Shown here piece by piece: positions 55,336 to 64,000 of a stretch of 64,000 nt of DNA. Below the pieces are notes generated by a model, which did not search any database, was not told where the DNA came from, and saw only the letters and a list, made by a program, of their open reading frames with translations. Position 1 is the stretch's first letter. Each line of letters begins with the position of its first letter. Origin of the DNA: Litoreibacter janthinus (GTDB lineage Bacteria; Pseudomonadota; Alphaproteobacteria; Rhodobacterales; Rhodobacteraceae); assembly GCF_900111945.1 (NCBI RefSeq), contig NZ_FOYO01000001.1:3507922-3571921 (forward strand). The letters run 5' to 3'. Made by a program: the position numbers and the translations under genes.

Positions 55336-56031
55336 TTAGTTCACGAGAAAGGCACGTGTCCGACAACCTGCAGTATCGGTGATTTCCATGACTTGGCCGT
55401 CAGGAGAGAGTTGACCGTGGGCCGTCTCGTAAGAGTAGTCCGACCATTGAATGTCAGAGCGCACATTGCTGCCAGAGACGGTGGACTGGAATTGGCCCGT
55501 CAGCCCCAAGCTCGAATAAGCTTGGCCTGCATATTGCGTATCGCTAACCCGCTGCATTTGAAATTCACCCTGAACTGGCACGTTGCTGAACCCATTGGGA
55601 CAAGTGCCGGTGTAGCTCCAAGTGCCAGACAGGTCGTAGCCTAGGCGAGCCACTTGGCGACCGCTATCGCCGCCGCCATCTGTACTCGACAGATCAAGCT
55701 TCTCGATGAAGAACTTTGTCATATCCTGACGACAATCACGGGTACTCTTAAGCTCATTCGCCAACTCATCCCGCACCACGTTGTCATACTCCGCGCCAGA
55801 GGTTTTGGCAGTTCCCTCAATCCCCGCATCAACAAAATTGCTGAAAAGTCCGCGCACTTTAGCTTGAGCCGTACCAGACAACTCAAAATCCGATTTGGAG
55901 CCAGCTCGCTGATACTCGCCGCAAACTTCTCGGGCCAATGCCACAACCTCTCGCAGAGCCTTGGGATCAGCCGCCAGCGAAGGAGACGCTAGAAAATAGA
56001 AAGCCGTTAAAACGAACAAGATGATACGCAT
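55336..56031 (-). CDS. Secreted protein of unknown function inside the S10-spc region
   Basis: A 231-residue protein with a signal peptide (FVLTAFYFLASPSLAA, cleaved near residue 21). The N-terminal half is helical with two cysteines; the C-terminal half (LSGTWSYTGTCPNGF onward) looks like a beta-barrel or lipocalin-like domain with two more cysteines. No confident family. AGAAGG precedes the ATG at 56031. Placed just downstream of the rplP terminator on the same strand. Confidence 0.7.
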   Translation of the reverse strand: MRIILFVLTAFYFLASPSLAADPKALREVVALAREVCGEYQRAGSKSDFELSGTAQAKVRGLFSNFVDAGIEGTAKTSGAEYDNVVRDELANELKSTRDCRQDMTKFFIEKLDLSSTDGGGDSGRQVARLGYDLSGTWSYTGTCPNGFSNVPVQGEFQMQRVSDTQYAGQAYSSLGLTGQFQSTVSGSNVRSDIQWSDYSYETAHGQLSPDGQVMEITDTAGCRTRAFLVN

Positions 56032-56160
56032 ACCAATAACCTTCTCGCTAAATGAGACGAGTGTAGCAGAAAGTGGAGATTGCGGCAAAGGCGGGAGTTT
56101 AGACGCCCCATGCGCGTCACGTTACTACCTGATTTGAGATAGCTTGGCTGAATAAAGAAG

Positions 56161-56196
56161 AAAACCCCCGCCGATTTCTCAGCGGGGGCTTTTTTT
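56161..56196. terminator. Bidirectional terminator after rplP
   Basis: CCCCCGC (56165-56171) pairs with GCGGGGG (56182-56188). A TTTTTTT run follows on the plus strand and TTTTCTTCTTT on the minus strand. It ends the rplB-rplP unit and shields it from the inserted genes. Confidence 0.92.
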
Positions 56197-56227
56197 GATT
56201 TCAACCGTGGCGCAATGCGCGACGGGA

Positions 56228-56641
56228 TTACCAGTCCTCGCGGACCACGACGCGTGTTTTGATCGGCAGCTTCATCGCGGCAAGGCGCAGGGCTTCACGT
56301 GCGATGGAGTCAGCCACGCCGTCAATCTCGAACATCATACGGCCTGGTTTGACCTTACATGCCCAAAAGTCCACGGACCCTTTACCCTTACCCATACGAA
56401 CTTCGACGGGCTTAGAGGTCACTGGAGTGTCAGGGAAGATACGGATCCATACACGGCCTTGACGCTTCATGTGGCGCGTCATGGCACGACGGGCAGCTTC
56501 GATCTGGCGCGCAGTGATACGCTCAGGCTCAGTTGCCTTCAGGCCGTAAGTGCCAAAGTTCAGGTCAGACCCGCCCTTTGCTTCACCCTTGATCCGGCCT
56601 TTGTGGATCTTGCGGAATTTAGTACGCTTTGGTTGCAGCAT
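56228..56641 (-). CDS. rplP: 50S ribosomal protein L16
   Basis: 137 residues starting [19 protein letters not shown], with [20 protein letters not shown], the standard L16 sequence. Last gene before the terminator and the inserted genes. Confidence 0.98.
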   Translation of the reverse strand: MLQPKRTKFRKIHKGRIKGEAKGGSDLNFGTYGLKATEPERITARQIEAARRAMTRHMKRQGRVWIRIFPDTPVTSKPVEVRMGKGKGSVDFWACKVKPGRMMFEIDGVADSIAREALRLAAMKLPIKTRVVVREDW

Positions 56642-56655
56642 TGTTCATGCCCCCC

Positions 56656-57363
56656 TTAGCGACGGCCGCCTGCACCGCGAGGTGCTGGGCCGTCTTGGAG
56701 TTCCTGTTGCTTACGGTCACGCGCTTGTGGATCGTGCTCCATGATCTCGCCTTTGAAGATCCAGGTTTTGATCCCGATGATGCCATAGGCGGTCATCGCT
56801 TCAACGTGTGCGTAATCGATGTCGGCACGCAGGGTGTGCAAAGGCACGCGGCCTTCACGATACCATTCGGTCCGCGCAATCTCGGCACCGCCAAGGCGGC
56901 CAGCGAGGTTCACACGAATGCCGAGGGCACCCATACGCATGGCGTTCTGCACGGCACGCTTCATAGCGCGACGGAAGGACACCCGACGTTCCAGCTGCTG
57001 GGCGATGGACTCGCCAACTAGTGCTGCGTCCAGTTCAGGCTTGCGGACCTCAACGATGTTGAGGTGTAGCTCGCTCTCGGTGAACGCGGCCAGCTTACGA
57101 CGCAGGCCTTCAATATCGGCGCCTTTTTTGCCGATGATGACGCCCGGGCGTGCTGTGTGGATCGTAACGCGGCACTTCTTGTGAGGGCGTTCGATGATCA
57201 CACGGCTGATGCCGGCTTGCTTGCACTCTTCTTTGATGAATTCGCGCATGCGGATATCTTCCAGAAGAAGATTGCCGAAGTCTTTGCTCTCAGCGTACCA
57301 GCGGCTGTCCCAGGTGCGGTTGACCTGAAGACGCATGCCGATAGGATTTACTTTGTTACCCAT
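56656..57363 (-). CDS. rpsC: 30S ribosomal protein S3
   Basis: 235 residues starting [20 protein letters not shown], with the KH-domain [15 protein letters not shown] and the S3 C-terminal half ending in a basic glycine-rich tail. One-base overlap with rplV. Confidence 0.98.
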   Translation of the reverse strand: MGNKVNPIGMRLQVNRTWDSRWYAESKDFGNLLLEDIRMREFIKEECKQAGISRVIIERPHKKCRVTIHTARPGVIIGKKGADIEGLRRKLAAFTESELHLNIVEVRKPELDAALVGESIAQQLERRVSFRRAMKRAVQNAMRMGALGIRVNLAGRLGGAEIARTEWYREGRVPLHTLRADIDYAHVEAMTAYGIIGIKTWIFKGEIMEHDPQARDRKQQELQDGPAPRGAGGRR

Positions 57364-57743
57364 TATGCTTGCTCCTCAACTTGGCGCACCTTGATGGTCA
57401 GCTCCGAGAATGGCTTGACGATTTTACCAAACCGGCCACGGGCCCGAGGGCGACCGCGCTTCATGGTCAGGTTTTTGCCAACATAGGCCTCGGCCACGAT
57501 CAGATCATCCACGTCGAGGTTGTGGTTGTTCTCAGCGTTCGCGATGGCGGATTGCAGGCATTTTTTCACGTCGTCAGAGATACGCTTCTTGGAGAAGGTG
57601 AGGTCGGCCAGAGCCTTGTCCACTTTCTTGCCACGGATCAGCTGAGCCACGAGGTTCAGTTTCTGCGGGGAAGTACGGAGCATGCGCAGCTTTGCCATTG
57701 CTTCGTTATCTGCCACGCGGCGGGGGTTCTTTTCCTTACCCAT
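57363..57743 (-). CDS. rplV: 50S ribosomal protein L22
   Basis: 126 residues, including [21 protein letters not shown] and [15 protein letters not shown], the loop that lines the exit tunnel. Lies three bases after rpsS. Confidence 0.97.
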   Translation of the reverse strand: MGKEKNPRRVADNEAMAKLRMLRTSPQKLNLVAQLIRGKKVDKALADLTFSKKRISDDVKKCLQSAIANAENNHNLDVDDLIVAEAYVGKNLTMKRGRPRARGRFGKIVKPFSELTIKVRQVEEQA

Positions 57744-57746
57744 GGC

Positions 57747-58025
57747 TTACTTCCTTTTCGCTTTTTTGTCAGCGGCGTGACCGTAATAGGTCCGGGTTGG
57801 CGAATACTCACCAAACTTTTGACCGATCATGTCTTCGGACACGTTCACTGGGATGTGCTTCTTGCCGTTGTAGACCCCAAAGGTGAGGCCAACGAACTGA
57901 GGCAGGATGGTAGAACGGCGGGACCAGATTTTGATCACATCGTTGCGGCCGCTGTCTTTCGCGGCTTCGGCTTTCTTCAACACATATGCGTCGACGAAGG
58001 GGCCTTTCCATACGGAGCGAGACAT
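57747..58025 (-). CDS. rpsS: 30S ribosomal protein S19
   Basis: 92 residues starting [41 protein letters not shown] is the S19 core. Three bases after rplB. Confidence 0.98.
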   Translation of the reverse strand: MSRSVWKGPFVDAYVLKKAEAAKDSGRNDVIKIWSRRSTILPQFVGLTFGVYNGKKHIPVNVSEDMIGQKFGEYSPTRTYYGHAADKKAKRK

Positions 58026-58028
58026 ATC

Positions 58029-58871
58029 TTAACGTCCCTTCTTCTTGGCGTGACGCGAGCGGATGATCAGCTTCTGCGACGCTTTGTTCTTGTTGCGGGT
58101 ACGAGCACCTTTGGTCGGCTTGCCCCATGGGGAAACCGGGTGACGACCACCAGAGGTCCGACCTTCACCACCACCGTGAGGGTGGTCGACCGGGTTCATA
58201 ACAACACCACGCACAGATGGGCGGATGCCCTTGTGACGGTTGCGACCGGCTTTACCGAGGTTCTGGTTGGAGTTGTCTGGGTTCGACACGGCACCAACGG
58301 TACACATGCATTCCTGACGGACGAGGCGAAGTTCGCCAGAGCTCAGACGGATCTGAGCGTATCCACCGTCACGCCCCACAAACTGGGCGTAAGTCCCAGC
58401 CGCACGGGCGATCTGGCCGCCTTTGCCGGGCTTCAACTCGATGTTGTGGATGATTGTGCCGATTGGCAGGCCCGAGAACGGCATTGCGTTGCCCGGTTTC
58501 ACGTCGGCCTTGGCCGATGCGATGACGGTGTCACCAACGCCAAGGCGTTGTGGAGCGAGGATATAGGCCTGCTCGCCGTCTTCATATTTCACCAGTGCGA
58601 TAAACGCGGTCCGGTTCGGGTCATATTCGATCCGTTCAACCGTAGCAGCGACGTCAAATTTCGTCCGCTTGAAGTCAACGATCCGGTAAAGACGCTTGGC
58701 GCCCCCACCCTTGCGACGCATCGTGATCCGTCCGGTATTGTTCCGTCCGCCATTCTTGGTCAGACCCTGCGTGAGGGCTTTGACCGGGCGGCCTTTCCAG
58801 AGTTCCGAACGGTCGATCAGAACCAACCCACGTTGGCCTGGCGTCGTCGGCTTATACGACTTGAGTGCCAT
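58029..58871 (-). CDS. rplB: 50S ribosomal protein L2
   Basis: 280 residues starting [15 protein letters not shown], with the peptidyl-transferase-region segment [19 protein letters not shown]. The ATG at 58871 gives the family N-terminus. It is separated from rplW by about 1.5 kb of inserted DNA and is probably transcribed from its own promoter. Confidence 0.98.
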   Translation of the reverse strand: MALKSYKPTTPGQRGLVLIDRSELWKGRPVKALTQGLTKNGGRNNTGRITMRRKGGGAKRLYRIVDFKRTKFDVAATVERIEYDPNRTAFIALVKYEDGEQAYILAPQRLGVGDTVIASAKADVKPGNAMPFSGLPIGTIIHNIELKPGKGGQIARAAGTYAQFVGRDGGYAQIRLSSGELRLVRQECMCTVGAVSNPDNSNQNLGKAGRNRHKGIRPSVRGVVMNPVDHPHGGGEGRTSGGRHPVSPWGKPTKGARTRNKNKASQKLIIRSRHAKKKGR

Positions 58872-58972
58872 GCTTTCTGTCTTCCGTTTTGAAGCATACA
58901 AGGGCAAGCCCCGCAGCGTTAGTTTATAGAGCCCCGAAGGTCTCCGGTTAGATGTCTTTGCAGACGACGACA

Positions 58973-58996
58973 AAGCCCCAGACGAATCTGGGGCTT
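58973..58996 (-). promoter_or_regulatory. Ten-base-pair hairpin with TTCG loop at start of rplB leader
   Basis: Minus strand AAGCCCCAGA and TCTGGGGCTT enclose TTCG. If the promoter at 59009-59037 is real, this stem forms within the first ten or so bases of the rplB mRNA. No T run follows, so it is more likely a 5' stabiliser or regulatory stem than a terminator. Confidence 0.6.
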
Positions 58997-59008
58997 GGCC
59001 GATGTCGG

Positions 59009-59037
59009 TGTGTAGGAAAGAGGGGGTGTGGGGTCAA
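59009..59037 (-). promoter_or_regulatory. Likely promoter of rplB-rplP unit
   Basis: Minus strand TTGACC and TACACA with a 17-base pyrimidine-rich spacer. Leader to rplB would be about 130 bases. Confidence 0.65.
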
Positions 59038-59124
59038 GCGGGAAGTCAGGTTTTCTCAACACTAAAGATCGGCATATTACAAAGAGCCCCCAACCTATTT
59101 AACCTCAAGCAGTTTGAAAAAGAA

Positions 59125-59475
59125 TTACTGTTCCCAACAGATGCCGCCGCCAATCGGGCTTAACGCTCCATCATATCCAATAGTTAGATCCAACCAAGTT
59201 CCAGCTTCTACACTATCAGCTGGTTGACGCTGAATAGTTTGAATCGCCAAACGTTCGGAATTGTTTGGCTCATTAACCGCCAGCCAAACAGCAGAATCCG
59301 AAATTTTTACTACTCGGTACTAACTTCCGCCGTCGCTTCGAATTGCCGTTCCCGCATCAACTTTCACTATAATCTCTATGGGCGCTCGACTTGACCAGCT
59401 ACATAGAAAAGAAATATCGGTCGCATTCGCAAATGTTGGAATCATCGAAAAAGCTAAAGCACAGACATTCCGCAT
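59125..59475 (-). pseudogene. Small exported protein gene interrupted by in-frame TAG
   Basis: The frame from ATG 59475 has GAGGA upstream and a signal peptide (VCALAFSMIPTFANA). It runs 51 codons to a TAG at 59320-59322, then continues in the same frame without another stop for 64 codons to TAA at 59125, reading on as YRVVKISDSAVWLAVNEP through LDLTIGYDGALSPIGGG. A signal peptide before the stop and protein-like sequence after it argue that one full gene of about 116 residues was broken by a single base change. The DNA is visibly more AT-rich than its neighbours, suggesting foreign origin. Family not recognised. Confidence 0.65.
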
Positions 59476-59580
59476 AGGATTCCTCAATATTGCCAGAATA
59501 TCATCATCCAACGGGAATTAAGTAGAAGCAAGGATCAGTCTCACCGAACGGGCTCGGAACAAACGGAGGCAACTTCAAGT

Positions 59581-59760
59581 CGAGCATCGCTGGACCGGGG
59601 GATGGCGATCTAACTTCCGTGGACACCACTTTATGGCAGCCGAGCACGTCCTCCCCTTCAAGGTAAAACCAAGCCCAACCAAATCGCCAGCCCGTGGGAC
59701 GGGCCAGCGATGCTCGGCGCCTGCGGCTTGATTCCTAACAGGGTGGCTCGGTTAGATCGC
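59581..59760. repeat. Two interleaved inverted-repeat pairs in a non-coding gap
   Basis: CGAGCATCGCTGG (59581-59593) is inverted at 59704-59716, and GCGATCTAAC (59605-59614) is inverted at 59751-59760. The pairs are interleaved, not nested. A small GCCCGT/ACGGGC hairpin sits just left of 59704. No gene is seen in 59476-59782. This could be the relic of a repeat element or a pseudoknot-capable RNA. Confidence 0.55.
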
Positions 59761-59782
59761 GTACATCTTGGAGCCGATTTTG

Positions 59783-60295
59783 CTATCGGCTTTCAAGGAA
59801 GTCGTAGGCTTCAAGTATGGTCGAGGCCAGCCCCTCAAAGAAGCCCGCGACAGTAACGTCGATAAGCCCCGCCGCAGGGATCATGTCATCGGCGATGGCC
59901 TCATCAGCAGGTTTGACCACCACAAAGCTGCGACGCGCCTCCAGCAGCTCGCGATAACTGGCACCTTTTCCGTGCTTTAGGACGTTGATCGCAAGGTAGT
60001 ACTGGTGAAGCCTGTCCGCCAGGTCAGGGTAACCTTCCTCCAACAGCAGCGATTTCAATTTGCGCGAAAACGGACCGCGTTTGAAATTATGCTGCATCCG
60101 CGCCTCGAAGGCCGAGAATAGATCAACGGCCACCGCCTCAAGCGCCACGGTTGCGTCGCGCAGCTCTTCGGCTTGGGTGATCCTACCGTCTTGGCCACCC
60201 ATCTGTGCCAGCACCTCTGATATCCAGTCTTGAGGGGTCTTCGCCGTGTCCAGTGCCGCGGCGACCAATTCAGGTACGCTCAGTGAAGCTTCCAT
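59783..60295 (-). CDS. Unrecognised 170-residue cytoplasmic protein inside the ribosomal cluster
   Basis: A 170-residue, mostly helical acidic protein with no signal or membrane segment. A noteworthy block is RLHQYYLAINVLKHGKGASYRELLE near residues 94-118; the Arg/His placement and NxLKHGxG wording recall HEPN-type helical RNases, but the fit is too weak to assign. It lies between the rplW terminator and the rplB promoter on the same strand. Ribosome-site support is moderate (a GAGGA sequence ahead of the ATG at 60295). Confidence 0.7.
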   Translation of the reverse strand: MEASLSVPELVAAALDTAKTPQDWISEVLAQMGGQDGRITQAEELRDATVALEAVAVDLFSAFEARMQHNFKRGPFSRKLKSLLLEEGYPDLADRLHQYYLAINVLKHGKGASYRELLEARRSFVVVKPADEAIADDMIPAAGLIDVTVAGFFEGLASTILEAYDFLESR

Positions 60296-60368
60296 GGTGC
60301 ATTCTCCTCAAGAAATAACCCCGCGTTCATGAGGCGGCAGAGACGGTGACTATACCCGCCCGAAATAT

Positions 60369-60406
60369 AAAAAGCCCCGATCGCATTGTGCGAGCCGGGG
60401 CTTTCA
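60369..60406 (-). terminator. Terminator after rplW
   Basis: AAAGCCCCG pairs with the CCGGGGCTTT arm (60371 to 60404) with a 15-base loop, and TTTTTATATTT follows on the minus strand, about 20 bases after the rplW stop. Confidence 0.88.
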
Positions 60407-60425
60407 AATCTATTGTGTACCGGAC

Positions 60426-60722
60426 TTACAGACCGGTGGAGACGTCGATCGTGTTACCCTCTTCGAGAGTAACATAGGCCTTCTTAACGTCTTTACGTTT
60501 ACCAGGCTGGCCCCGGAAACGTTTGACCTTACCTTTGGTGATGGTGGTGTTCACCGCCTTCACCTTGACGCCGAAGAGTGTTTCCACCGCTTCTTTGATC
60601 ATTGGCTTGTTTGCTTCGATAGCGACTTCAAACACAACCGCGTTCGCCTCGGAGGCCATGGTGGCCTTCTCGGTGATGATCGGCTTGCGGATCACATCGT
60701 AATGCTCAGACTTCGTGCTCAT
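60426..60722 (-). CDS. rplW: 50S ribosomal protein L23
   Basis: 98 residues with [21 protein letters not shown] and the C-terminal [10 protein letters not shown]. The ATG at 60722 overlaps the rplD stop by four bases. Confidence 0.97.
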   Translation of the reverse strand: MSTKSEHYDVIRKPIITEKATMASEANAVVFEVAIEANKPMIKEAVETLFGVKVKAVNTTITKGKVKRFRGQPGKRKDVKKAYVTLEEGNTIDVSTGL

Positions 60723-61339
60723 TTCAGGCGAGCCTCCAGTGCTTCGAGACCGGCCTTGGTGATCACCAAGGTGTCGCGTTTCAGGATGTCGAAGACGTTG
60801 GCACCCATAGAAGGCAGAACGTCCAGACCAGCGATGTTGCGCGCGGCTTGTGCGAAATCGGTGTTCACTTCCGCACCGTCGATGATCAACGCGCGTTTCC
60901 AACCCAGCTCTTTAACCTGTGCGGCCAGTGCTTTGGTTTTCACGTCCTTGATCTCGATGCTGTCGATGATGACCAATTCGCCTGCAACTGCTTTCGCAGA
61001 CAATGCGTGCATCAGGCCAAGCTTACGAACCTTCTTAGGAAGATCGTGGCCGTGGCTGCGAGGGGTTGGGCCTTTGTAAACACCACCACCGCGGAAGATC
61101 GGAGCCGAACGAGCGCCGTGACGTGCGCCACCGGTGCCTTTTTGGCGATAGATCTTCTTGGTCGAGTAGCTAACCTCGGAACGGGTCTTCACCTTGTGGG
61201 TACCAGCCTGCGCATTGTTACGCTGCCAGCGGACCACACGGTGCAGGATATCCGCACGGGGCTCCAGGCCGAAGATGGCGTCGTCCAGCTCTACAGAGCC
61301 AGCCTTCTTGCCGTCGAGATTGATGGCATCAGCTTTCAT
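60719..61339 (-). CDS. rplD: 50S ribosomal protein L4
   Basis: 206 residues with the tunnel loop [19 protein letters not shown] and the L4 C-terminal fold. It overlaps rplC by 11 bases and rplW by four. In enterics L4 also represses the S10 operon; no such leader was identified here. Confidence 0.97.
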   Translation of the reverse strand: MKADAINLDGKKAGSVELDDAIFGLEPRADILHRVVRWQRNNAQAGTHKVKTRSEVSYSTKKIYRQKGTGGARHGARSAPIFRGGGVYKGPTPRSHGHDLPKKVRKLGLMHALSAKAVAGELVIIDSIEIKDVKTKALAAQVKELGWKRALIIDGAEVNTDFAQAARNIAGLDVLPSMGANVFDILKRDTLVITKAGLEALEARLK

Positions 61340-62177
61340 CGGACTTGTCTCCTTCAGGGGCTGCATCTGCGGCAGGTGCCTCAGTTTCAGCAGCTTCGAT
61401 TGCGGCTTGTTCGGCCTCGGCTGCAGCGGCTGCTGCGGCTTCTTCTTCGGCGGCAGCGGCAGCGGCGGCGGCTTCAGCAGCTTTCGCAGCCTCTTTCGCA
61501 GCAGACGCCAATGCGGCAGGGAAGATCACGTTTTCGGACAGCGGTTTCTTAACAGCATCTTTAACTGTGACCCAGCCGCCTTTGGAGCCAGGAACAGCGC
61601 CTTTGATCATGATCAAACCACGGTCGATGTCGGTCTTAACCACTTGCAGGTTCTGCGTGGTCACCCGAGCAGCACCCATGTGGCCAGCCATTTTCTTGCC
61701 TTTGAACACCTTACCAGGGTCCTGACATTGGCCGGTCGAGCCGTGCGAACGGTGAGAGATCGACACACCGTGAGTAGCGCGAAGGCCCCCAAAGTTGTGG
61801 CGCTTCATAGCACCCGCGAAACCTTTACCGATCGAAGTGCCGGCAACGTCCACGAATTGACCCTCAAAGTAGTGGGCCGCGATGATTTCTTCACCAACTG
61901 GGATCAGGTTCTCTTCAGCTACGCGGAACTCAGCGATCTTGCGCTTAGGCTCCACCTTTGCAGCGGCGAAGTGGCCGCGCATGGCTTTAGAAGTCCGTTT
62001 GGCTTTGGCAGTGCCAGCACCGAGCTGAACAGCAGTGTAGCCGTCCTTCTCCATGGTGCGGTTGGCAACCACTTCCAGCTTGTCGAGTTGAAGAACGGTA
62101 ACAGGAATCTGCTTGCCGTCTTCCATAAAGAGGCGGGTCATGCCGACCTTCTTCGCAATTACACCAGAGCGCAACAT
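61329..62177 (-). CDS. rplC: 50S ribosomal protein L3 with long Ala/Glu tail
   Basis: 282 residues. The core includes [34 protein letters not shown] and [16 protein letters not shown]. After about residue 225 comes a tail of some 50 residues of almost only Ala and Glu, which is much longer than in most L3 proteins (about 209-240 residues). Its 3' end overlaps rplD. Confidence 0.97.
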   Translation of the reverse strand: MLRSGVIAKKVGMTRLFMEDGKQIPVTVLQLDKLEVVANRTMEKDGYTAVQLGAGTAKAKRTSKAMRGHFAAAKVEPKRKIAEFRVAEENLIPVGEEIIAAHYFEGQFVDVAGTSIGKGFAGAMKRHNFGGLRATHGVSISHRSHGSTGQCQDPGKVFKGKKMAGHMGAARVTTQNLQVVKTDIDRGLIMIKGAVPGSKGGWVTVKDAVKKPLSENVIFPAALASAAKEAAKAAEAAAAAAAAEEEAAAAAAAEAEQAAIEAAETEAPAADAAPEGDKSDES

Positions 62178-62190
62178 TCAGAAGCCCTCC

Positions 62191-62502
62191 TTAAACCGAG
62201 ATCTGGACGTCAACGCCAGCGGCGAGGTCGAGCTTCATCAGCGCGTCCACGGTCTGCGGCGTCGGGTCCACGATGTCGAGCAGACGCTTATGCGTGCGGA
62301 TCTCGAACTGGTCGCGGGATTTCTTGTCCACGTGCGGGCCACGCAGAACGGTGAATTTTTCAATTTTGTTGGGCAAAGGGATCGGACCACGCACGTCAGC
62401 GCCAGTGCGCTTTGCGGTGTTTACGATCTCTTGGGTAGATGCATCCAGGACCCGGTAGTCGAACGCCTTCAGGCGGATACGAATGTTTTGGCTAGCAGCC
62501 AT
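62191..62502 (-). CDS. rpsJ: 30S ribosomal protein S10
   Basis: 103 residues with [20 protein letters not shown] and [21 protein letters not shown], the S10/NusE sequence. First gene of the S10 cluster, preceded by a promoter of its own. Confidence 0.98.
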   Translation of the reverse strand: MAASQNIRIRLKAFDYRVLDASTQEIVNTAKRTGADVRGPIPLPNKIEKFTVLRGPHVDKKSRDQFEIRTHKRLLDIVDPTPQTVDALMKLDLAAGVDVQISV

Positions 62503-62629
62503 GACATTTCCCCTTGGATTTGGGGTCTCAACGGATTGGACGAATGTGGCTCATCCACACCCCTCGTCGCGTCGTTATATGTGGAACATAAAGAGGGGCA
62601 TGCGTGGCATACCCCTGTTCCGTGTGGGT

Positions 62630-62658
62630 GCTATAGGGGGAGTCGGTCGCGCGCGCAA
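62630..62658 (-). promoter_or_regulatory. Likely promoter of rpsJ-rplC-rplD-rplW
   Basis: Minus strand TTGCGC and TATAGC separated by 17 bases, about 130 bases before rpsJ, immediately after the tuf terminator. The remainder of the 322-base tuf-rpsJ gap holds nothing else I can support. Confidence 0.65.
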
Positions 62659-62714
62659 CACCTTTTGCGCAGTTTTCGCGGGACACAAGCTAGGCATATC
62701 TCGGAAACTGAACG

Positions 62715-62751
62715 TAAAAAAAGGCCGCCCCGTTTCGGAGCGGCCTTTTCT
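62715..62751 (-). terminator. Terminator after tuf
   Basis: AAAAGGCCGC pairs with GGCGGCCTTTT around a short loop, followed on the minus strand by TTTTTTTAC. It separates tuf from rpsJ. Confidence 0.9.
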
Positions 62752-62824
62752 AATCATTAACAACCGAGTGGGTTCTCATTGCTCTTGCGAGCAACTGCCA
62801 CCCACGTGGCGGGAGAACCCGCCG

Positions 62825-64000
<1,176 letters not shown>

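Noticed and set aside
57369..58892. 507-codon plus-strand frame over rplV, rpsS and rplB
   Set aside because: Antisense shadow of conserved ribosomal genes.
61194..62354. 386-codon plus-strand frame over rplD, rplC and rpsJ
   Set aside because: Antisense shadow of ribosomal genes.

Overview
This is a 64 kb chromosomal window from an alphaproteobacterium, most likely a marine member of the Rhodobacterales (Roseobacter group). Pointers are the hpsN/O/P-type sulfonate dehydrogenase genes, a bztABCD/aapJQMP-type amino acid ABC transporter, an ATP12-family chaperone, a TIGR02466-type putative oxygenase, and an rpmH-rnpA-yidD-yidC-MOSC-engB-argB order. All gene calls rest on reading the translated sequence; no database was searched.

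Left part (1-16.6 kb) is mostly accessory. It holds the 3' end of a membrane-anchored DEDDh exonuclease gene, an ArsC-like gene, a three-gene dehydrogenase operon (hpsN-hpsO-hpsP type, 2,3-dihydroxypropane-1-sulfonate oxidation) whose upstream TRAP-transporter gene survives only as its last ~70 codons, a VOC protein, a membrane-tethered LuxR-type regulator with two small secreted proteins, a di-haem oxidoreductase, an RND efflux pair, an IS3-family transposase remnant and an unrecognised two-gene cassette beside tRNA-Arg(ACG).

Middle part (16.6-43.2 kb) is denser. A minus-strand run comprises a TVP38 membrane protein, a flavin disulfide-oxidoreductase-like protein, a sensor kinase without partner and three small membrane-anchored proteins. 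The rpmH-rnpA-yidD and yidC-MOSC-engB-argB clusters follow, separated by a DUF3833-type lipoprotein gene, ttcA and an EAL-domain gene. Then come a fatty-acid hydroxylase, a ferredoxin-like protein and a SixA-like phosphatase; the bzt ABC transporter; and a tightly overlapping operon degQ-rarA-crcB-rluC-HAD phosphatase-ATP12.

Right part (43.2-64 kb) is the translation supercluster, all on the minus strand: tuf, rpsJ-rplC-rplD-rplW, rplB-rpsS-rplV-rpsC-rplP, rpmC-rpsQ-rplN-rplX-rplE-rpsN-rpsH-rplF-rplR-rpsE-rpmD, rplO-secY-adk, rpsM-rpsK-rpoA-rplQ. It is not one uninterrupted operon. Unrelated genes sit after rplW, rplP and rpmD, and each of these breaks has a terminator-like hairpin on one side and a 17-bp-spacer promoter-like sequence on the other. 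One inserted secreted-protein gene is broken by an in-frame amber codon.

The best candidates for new biology are the unrecognised cassette at 15.2-16.4 kb, the kinase/TVP38/small-membrane-protein operon at 16.7-21.5 kb, the 6.5-7.9 kb regulator/secreted-protein group, and the cargo genes inside the ribosomal cluster. I saw no CRISPR array, prophage or intact insertion sequence.
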